From the NCBI GenBank assembly GCA_024123915.1, contig CP099650.1, positions 6,510,001 to 6,574,000 of the forward strand: DNA of 64,000 bases. The letters are read 5' to 3'. This DNA is from Oxalobacteraceae bacterium OTU3CAMAD1 (GTDB taxonomy: Bacteria > Pseudomonadota > Gammaproteobacteria > Burkholderiales > Burkholderiaceae_D). Every line of letters starts with the position of its first letter. Within the stretch, counting starts at the first letter, position 1. Below, piece by piece: positions 61,281 through 64,000 of this stretch. The notes below the pieces were generated by a model that did no database searches, had not been told where the DNA came from, and saw nothing but the letters and a program-made list of their open reading frames with translations. Both the position numbers and the translations under genes were made by a program.

Positions 61281-62601
61281 ACGGACGAATCGTGCGATAG
61301 ACGACCGGGTTGGCCGCTGGAGCGGCGTCGCCGATCTGATAGGCCGCCTGGATCTCGCGTACCGCCTGCTCCGCCGCTTCCTGGGTGCGCGCGTGCACCA
61401 TCGCCAGCGGCTGGCCGGCTTCGATCTTGTCGCCCAGGCCCGCGAGTTGCGTCAAACCGACGGCGAAGTCGATCGGATCGGCCGCGCGGCGACGTCCGCC
61501 GCCCAGGCTCACCACCGCCAGGCCGATGCCGCGGCAATCGGTGGTCGAGGCGTAGCCGGATGTCAGCGACGGCGCCGGAATGACGATAGGCGCCTTCTCC
61601 AGATGCTTGTCCGGATTTTCCATCAAGTCGGCCGGACCGCCCAGCGCCACCACCATGCGCGCGAAGCGCTCGGCGGCCGAACCGTTGTCCAGGCAAGCCT
61701 GCAACTTGGCGCGCGCTTCCGTTTCGTTGGCGGCCAGTTTGCCCAGCACCAGCATCTCGGCGCACAGCGCCATCGTCACTTCGTGCAGGCGTGCAGGGCG
61801 CGACACGCCCGTCAGGTAATCCATCGCACCGCGCACTTCCAGCGCGTTGCCGGCGTACGGCGCCAGCGATTCGTTCATGTCGGTCAGGATGGCCGAGGTC
61901 ATCATGCCCGCGCCGTTACCGACCTTGACGATGCTGTCCGCCAGCTCGACCGACTTGTCGTAGGTCGGCATGAAGGCGCCGCTGCCGGCCTTGACGTCCA
62001 TGACCAGCGCGTCCAGGCCGGCCGACAGCTTCTTCGACAGGATGGAGCCGGTGATCATCGCCACCGATTCCACGGTGGCGGTGACATCGCGCACGCCGTA
62101 GAAGATCTTGTCCGACGGCGCGAGCGACGACGTCTGGCCGATGATGGCGACGCCGACTTCCTTGACGACTTTGCGGAACAGGGTGTTGTCCGGGACCGTG
62201 GTGTAGCCGGGGATCGAATCGAACTTGTCCAGCGTGCCGCCGGTGTGGCCCAGGCCACGGCCGGAAATCATCGGCACGAAGCCGCCGCACGCGGCGATCA
62301 TGGGGCCGAGCAGCAGCGAGACGACATCGCCGACGCCGCCGGTCGAATGCTTGTCGACCACGGGACCCGGCAGGTCCAGCGAGCGCCAGTCCAGCACTTC
62401 GCCGGAGTCGCGCATGGCCAGGGTGAAGGCCACGCGTTCGTCCATGGTCATGTCGTTGAAGAACACGGCCATGGCCAGCGCCGCGATCTGACCTTCGGTC
62501 ACGCGATTGCTGGTGATGCCACCGACGAAGAACTGGATCTCTTCGGCGCTAAGGACGCCGCCGTCACGCTTTTTGCGTATGATCTCTTGAGGTAAAAACA
62601 T
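61279..62601 (-). CDS. deoA: thymidine phosphorylase
   Basis: A 440-residue enzyme that splits thymidine (and deoxyuridine) into the base and deoxyribose 1-phosphate. Signature segments: [29 protein letters not shown] (phosphate site), [14 protein letters not shown], and [10 protein letters not shown] near residue 215. Length matches E. coli DeoA. It is second in the visible nucleoside operon, behind the ALDH16-like gene and before cdd. The bases it frees feed the pyrimidine operon at 39036-50143. Confidence 0.97.
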   Translation of the reverse strand: MFLPQEIIRKKRDGGVLSAEEIQFFVGGITSNRVTEGQIAALAMAVFFNDMTMDERVAFTLAMRDSGEVLDWRSLDLPGPVVDKHSTGGVGDVVSLLLGPMIAACGGFVPMISGRGLGHTGGTLDKFDSIPGYTTVPDNTLFRKVVKEVGVAIIGQTSSLAPSDKIFYGVRDVTATVESVAMITGSILSKKLSAGLDALVMDVKAGSGAFMPTYDKSVELADSIVKVGNGAGMMTSAILTDMNESLAPYAGNALEVRGAMDYLTGVSRPARLHEVTMALCAEMLVLGKLAANETEARAKLQACLDNGSAAERFARMVVALGGPADLMENPDKHLEKAPIVIPAPSLTSGYASTTDCRGIGLAVVSLGGGRRRAADPIDFAVGLTQLAGLGDKIEAGQPLAMVHARTQEAAEQAVREIQAAYQIGDAAPAANPVVYRTIRP

Positions 62602-62640
62602 GCGATTCTCCGCGTTGAATATTAGGTATTAAGAAGGATG

Positions 62641-62827
62641 CCGGCGGCTCACAAATGGCGGATTACGGCGTTCCGCCTAATCCGCCCTACGTGTATCCGC
62701 GATACGCGAACGGCGCGTGCCCACATCACGGAACCGCGATCCACGCATGGGACGCGGCCACGCTACGGAGACACGTAGGGCGGATTAGCGAAGCGTAATC
62801 CGCCATCCGCGCGCCGTCGGCGGCTCA
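62641..62827. repeat. REP-like inverted pair, copy 5 (units facing outward, wide spacer)
   Basis: A minus unit (62654-62692, class A loop) comes first; after 80 bases a plus unit follows (62773 to about 62809, class B loop GCGAAGCG) with its GCCGTCGGCGGCTCA tail. Orientation is as in copy 2 but with the loop classes exchanged. Again each pair has one unit of each class. It lies between the ALDH stop and the deoA start. Confidence 0.88.
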
Positions 62828-62828
62828 A

Positions 62829-64000
62829 TTAAACGCCGTAAGGTATCCAGACATTCTTGACTTGCGAGGCATGCGCCAGCACTGCGCGGCCGCCACTTTG
62901 GGCCGTACTATACCAGTCGCGCCCCTTGGCGCCGCCGACCCAGGTGCGCTTCAGCGAACCGGCAGACAGACGCTCCACCTCGGCGCAACCCTCGGCCGAA
63001 CCGTCGTGACGCCACACCGCGTCGATATCCGAATGCGTCGCCAACGTACGCGCCAACTCGTCGGCCGAACCGGTGACGATATTGATCACGCCATCCGGCA
63101 GATCCGACGTATCGAGCACCTGGTACAAATCGGTGGCCGACAGCGGATGCGCTTCCGACGGCACCACCACCACGCGGTTACCCAGCGCGATCGCAGGCGC
63201 CACCAGCGAAATGAAGCCCAACAAAGGCGCCTCGTTCGGGCAGACGATGCCGATCACGCCAACCGGCTCGTGCAACGCCACGGTCACGCCGTGCATCGGC
63301 GGCTGGTGCGCCAGACCGTCGTACTTGTCGGCCCATGCCGCGTAGTAGAACAGACGCTCGATCGACGCTTGAACTTCCTTCTCGGCGTTCTTGGTGCCGG
63401 TCATCGCGGCGATACGCGCGGCGAATTCCTCGCCGCGCGCGGCCAGGTTCTCGGCGATGTAGTACAGCACCTGCGCGCGGTTGTGCGACGTCGCTTTCGC
63501 CCAGCCCCCCGCCTTGTGCGCCGCTTCCACCGCGTTGCGGATGTCCTTGCGACTGCCCTCGCCCACTTCGGCGATGAAGGCGCCGTCGGCGCCGTGCACC
63601 GGACGGCTATAGGCGCCGTCAGGGCGCGCCTGCTTGCCGCCGATGTACATTTTGGCGGTGCGGTCGATGGCGAATGCACCTGCGGCCGGCGATGCCGCCT
63701 TGGCCTTTTGCTTGGTTTCCACCAGCGGCGCCGCCGGACGCGCATCTTCGGACAGCGCGGTCATGTACTCGTACATGCCTTCGCGGCCGCCCTCGCGGCC
63801 GAAACCCGATTCGCGGTAGCCGCCAAAGCCGCAAGCGGCGTCGAACTGGTTGGCGGTGTTAATCCACACCACGCCGGCCTTGATCTGCGGCGCGACATCC
63901 AGCGCCAGCGAGATGTTCTCGGTCCACACGCAGGCGGCCAGGCCGTAGACAGTGTTGTTCGCCAGTTGCACGGCTTCCGGCGGAGTGCGGAAGCTCATCG
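62829..64000 (-). CDS. double-domain aldehyde dehydrogenase (ALDH16-like), N-terminal part outside window
   Basis: The last ~390 residues of a longer protein whose 5' end lies beyond the right edge. The visible part starts inside the C-terminal section of one ALDH domain (SFRTPPEAVQLANNTVYGLAACVW, then GFGGYRESGFGREGG). After a short linker a second, degenerate ALDH domain follows (MYIGGKQARPDGAYSRPV; VCPNEAPLLGFISLVAPAIALGN) that stops before any catalytic cysteine. This is the layout of the ALDH16 family, in which only the first domain is active. Next to deoA it probably oxidises acetaldehyde or another aldehyde from deoxyribose breakdown. Confidence 0.85.
   Translation of the reverse strand, partial: MSFRTPPEAVQLANNTVYGLAACVWTENISLALDVAPQIKAGVVWINTANQFDAACGFGGYRESGFGREGGREGMYEYMTALSEDARPAAPLVETKQKAKAASPAAGAFAIDRTAKMYIGGKQARPDGAYSRPVHGADGAFIAEVGEGSRKDIRNAVEAAHKAGGWAKATSHNRAQVLYYIAENLAARGEEFAARIAAMTGTKNAEKEVQASIERLFYYAAWADKYDGLAHQPPMHGVTVALHEPVGVIGIVCPNEAPLLGFISLVAPAIALGNRVVVVPSEAHPLSATDLYQVLDTSDLPDGVINIVTGSADELARTLATHSDIDAVWRHDGSAEGCAEVERLSAGSLKRTWVGGAKGRDWYSTAQSGGRAVLAHASQVKNVWIPYGV

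Overview
The window is high-GC, densely packed bacterial chromosome. Its gene content points to a betaproteobacterium of the Oxalobacteraceae type (Massilia, Duganella or Janthinobacterium relatives): three PEP-CTERM proteins, many LysR regulators paired divergently with their targets, PuuD-type urate oxidation and a PreTA-type pyrimidine pathway. This placement is inferred from gene content and protein style only. I see no rRNA, tRNA, CRISPR array, prophage or transposase.

About 1-19,300 is a redox and electrophile-handling region. It holds the end of a PaoC-like molybdoenzyme gene, an AraC regulator divergent from a zinc alcohol dehydrogenase, katG, a LysR/SDR pair, a complete paoABC-like periplasmic aldehyde oxidoreductase operon, an MFS exporter with its LysR regulator, a Tat-exported alpha/beta hydrolase, an old-yellow-enzyme family reductase and a TonB siderophore receptor behind a Fur box.

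About 19,500-31,600 is mixed. It holds a PEP-CTERM protein, an SDR, LysR/pirin/DoxX, a PEP-mutase-family protein directly behind an SOS-type polB (clear LexA box), and pqiABC followed by a histidine-phosphatase-fold protein that lacks its catalytic histidines.

About 31,600-52,500 is a nitrogen-scavenging island. Urate is oxidised by PuuD, in an operon with an M20 hydrolase and a thioesterase, and a rare-looking fusion joins OHCU decarboxylase to allantoate amidohydrolase. A long minus-strand operon then encodes the whole reductive pyrimidine route: PreT/PreA reduce uracil or thymine, a permease imports the base, HydA opens the ring, an amidohydrolase releases beta-alanine, an aminotransferase moves its amino group to pyruvate, Ald regenerates pyruvate and releases ammonia, and MmsA makes acetyl- or propionyl-CoA. 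Overlapping MocR-type and RutR-like TetR regulators are divergent from it.

About 52,500-59,500 holds two more PEP-CTERM proteins, a small membrane protein/LytS/LytTR operon with ATGA overlaps, a polyglycine lipoprotein with a PQQ-like propeller, and a VOC protein. About 59,500-64,000 is a nucleoside salvage operon (ALDH16-like protein, deoA, cdd, a long deaminase-fold protein).

Two families of palindromic intergenic repeats run through the window: five paired REP-like elements built on GGCGGATTA hairpins, and three GGGGTCGTACCCC-type hairpins inside catabolic operons. One REP-like pair supplies the stop codons of two convergent genes.
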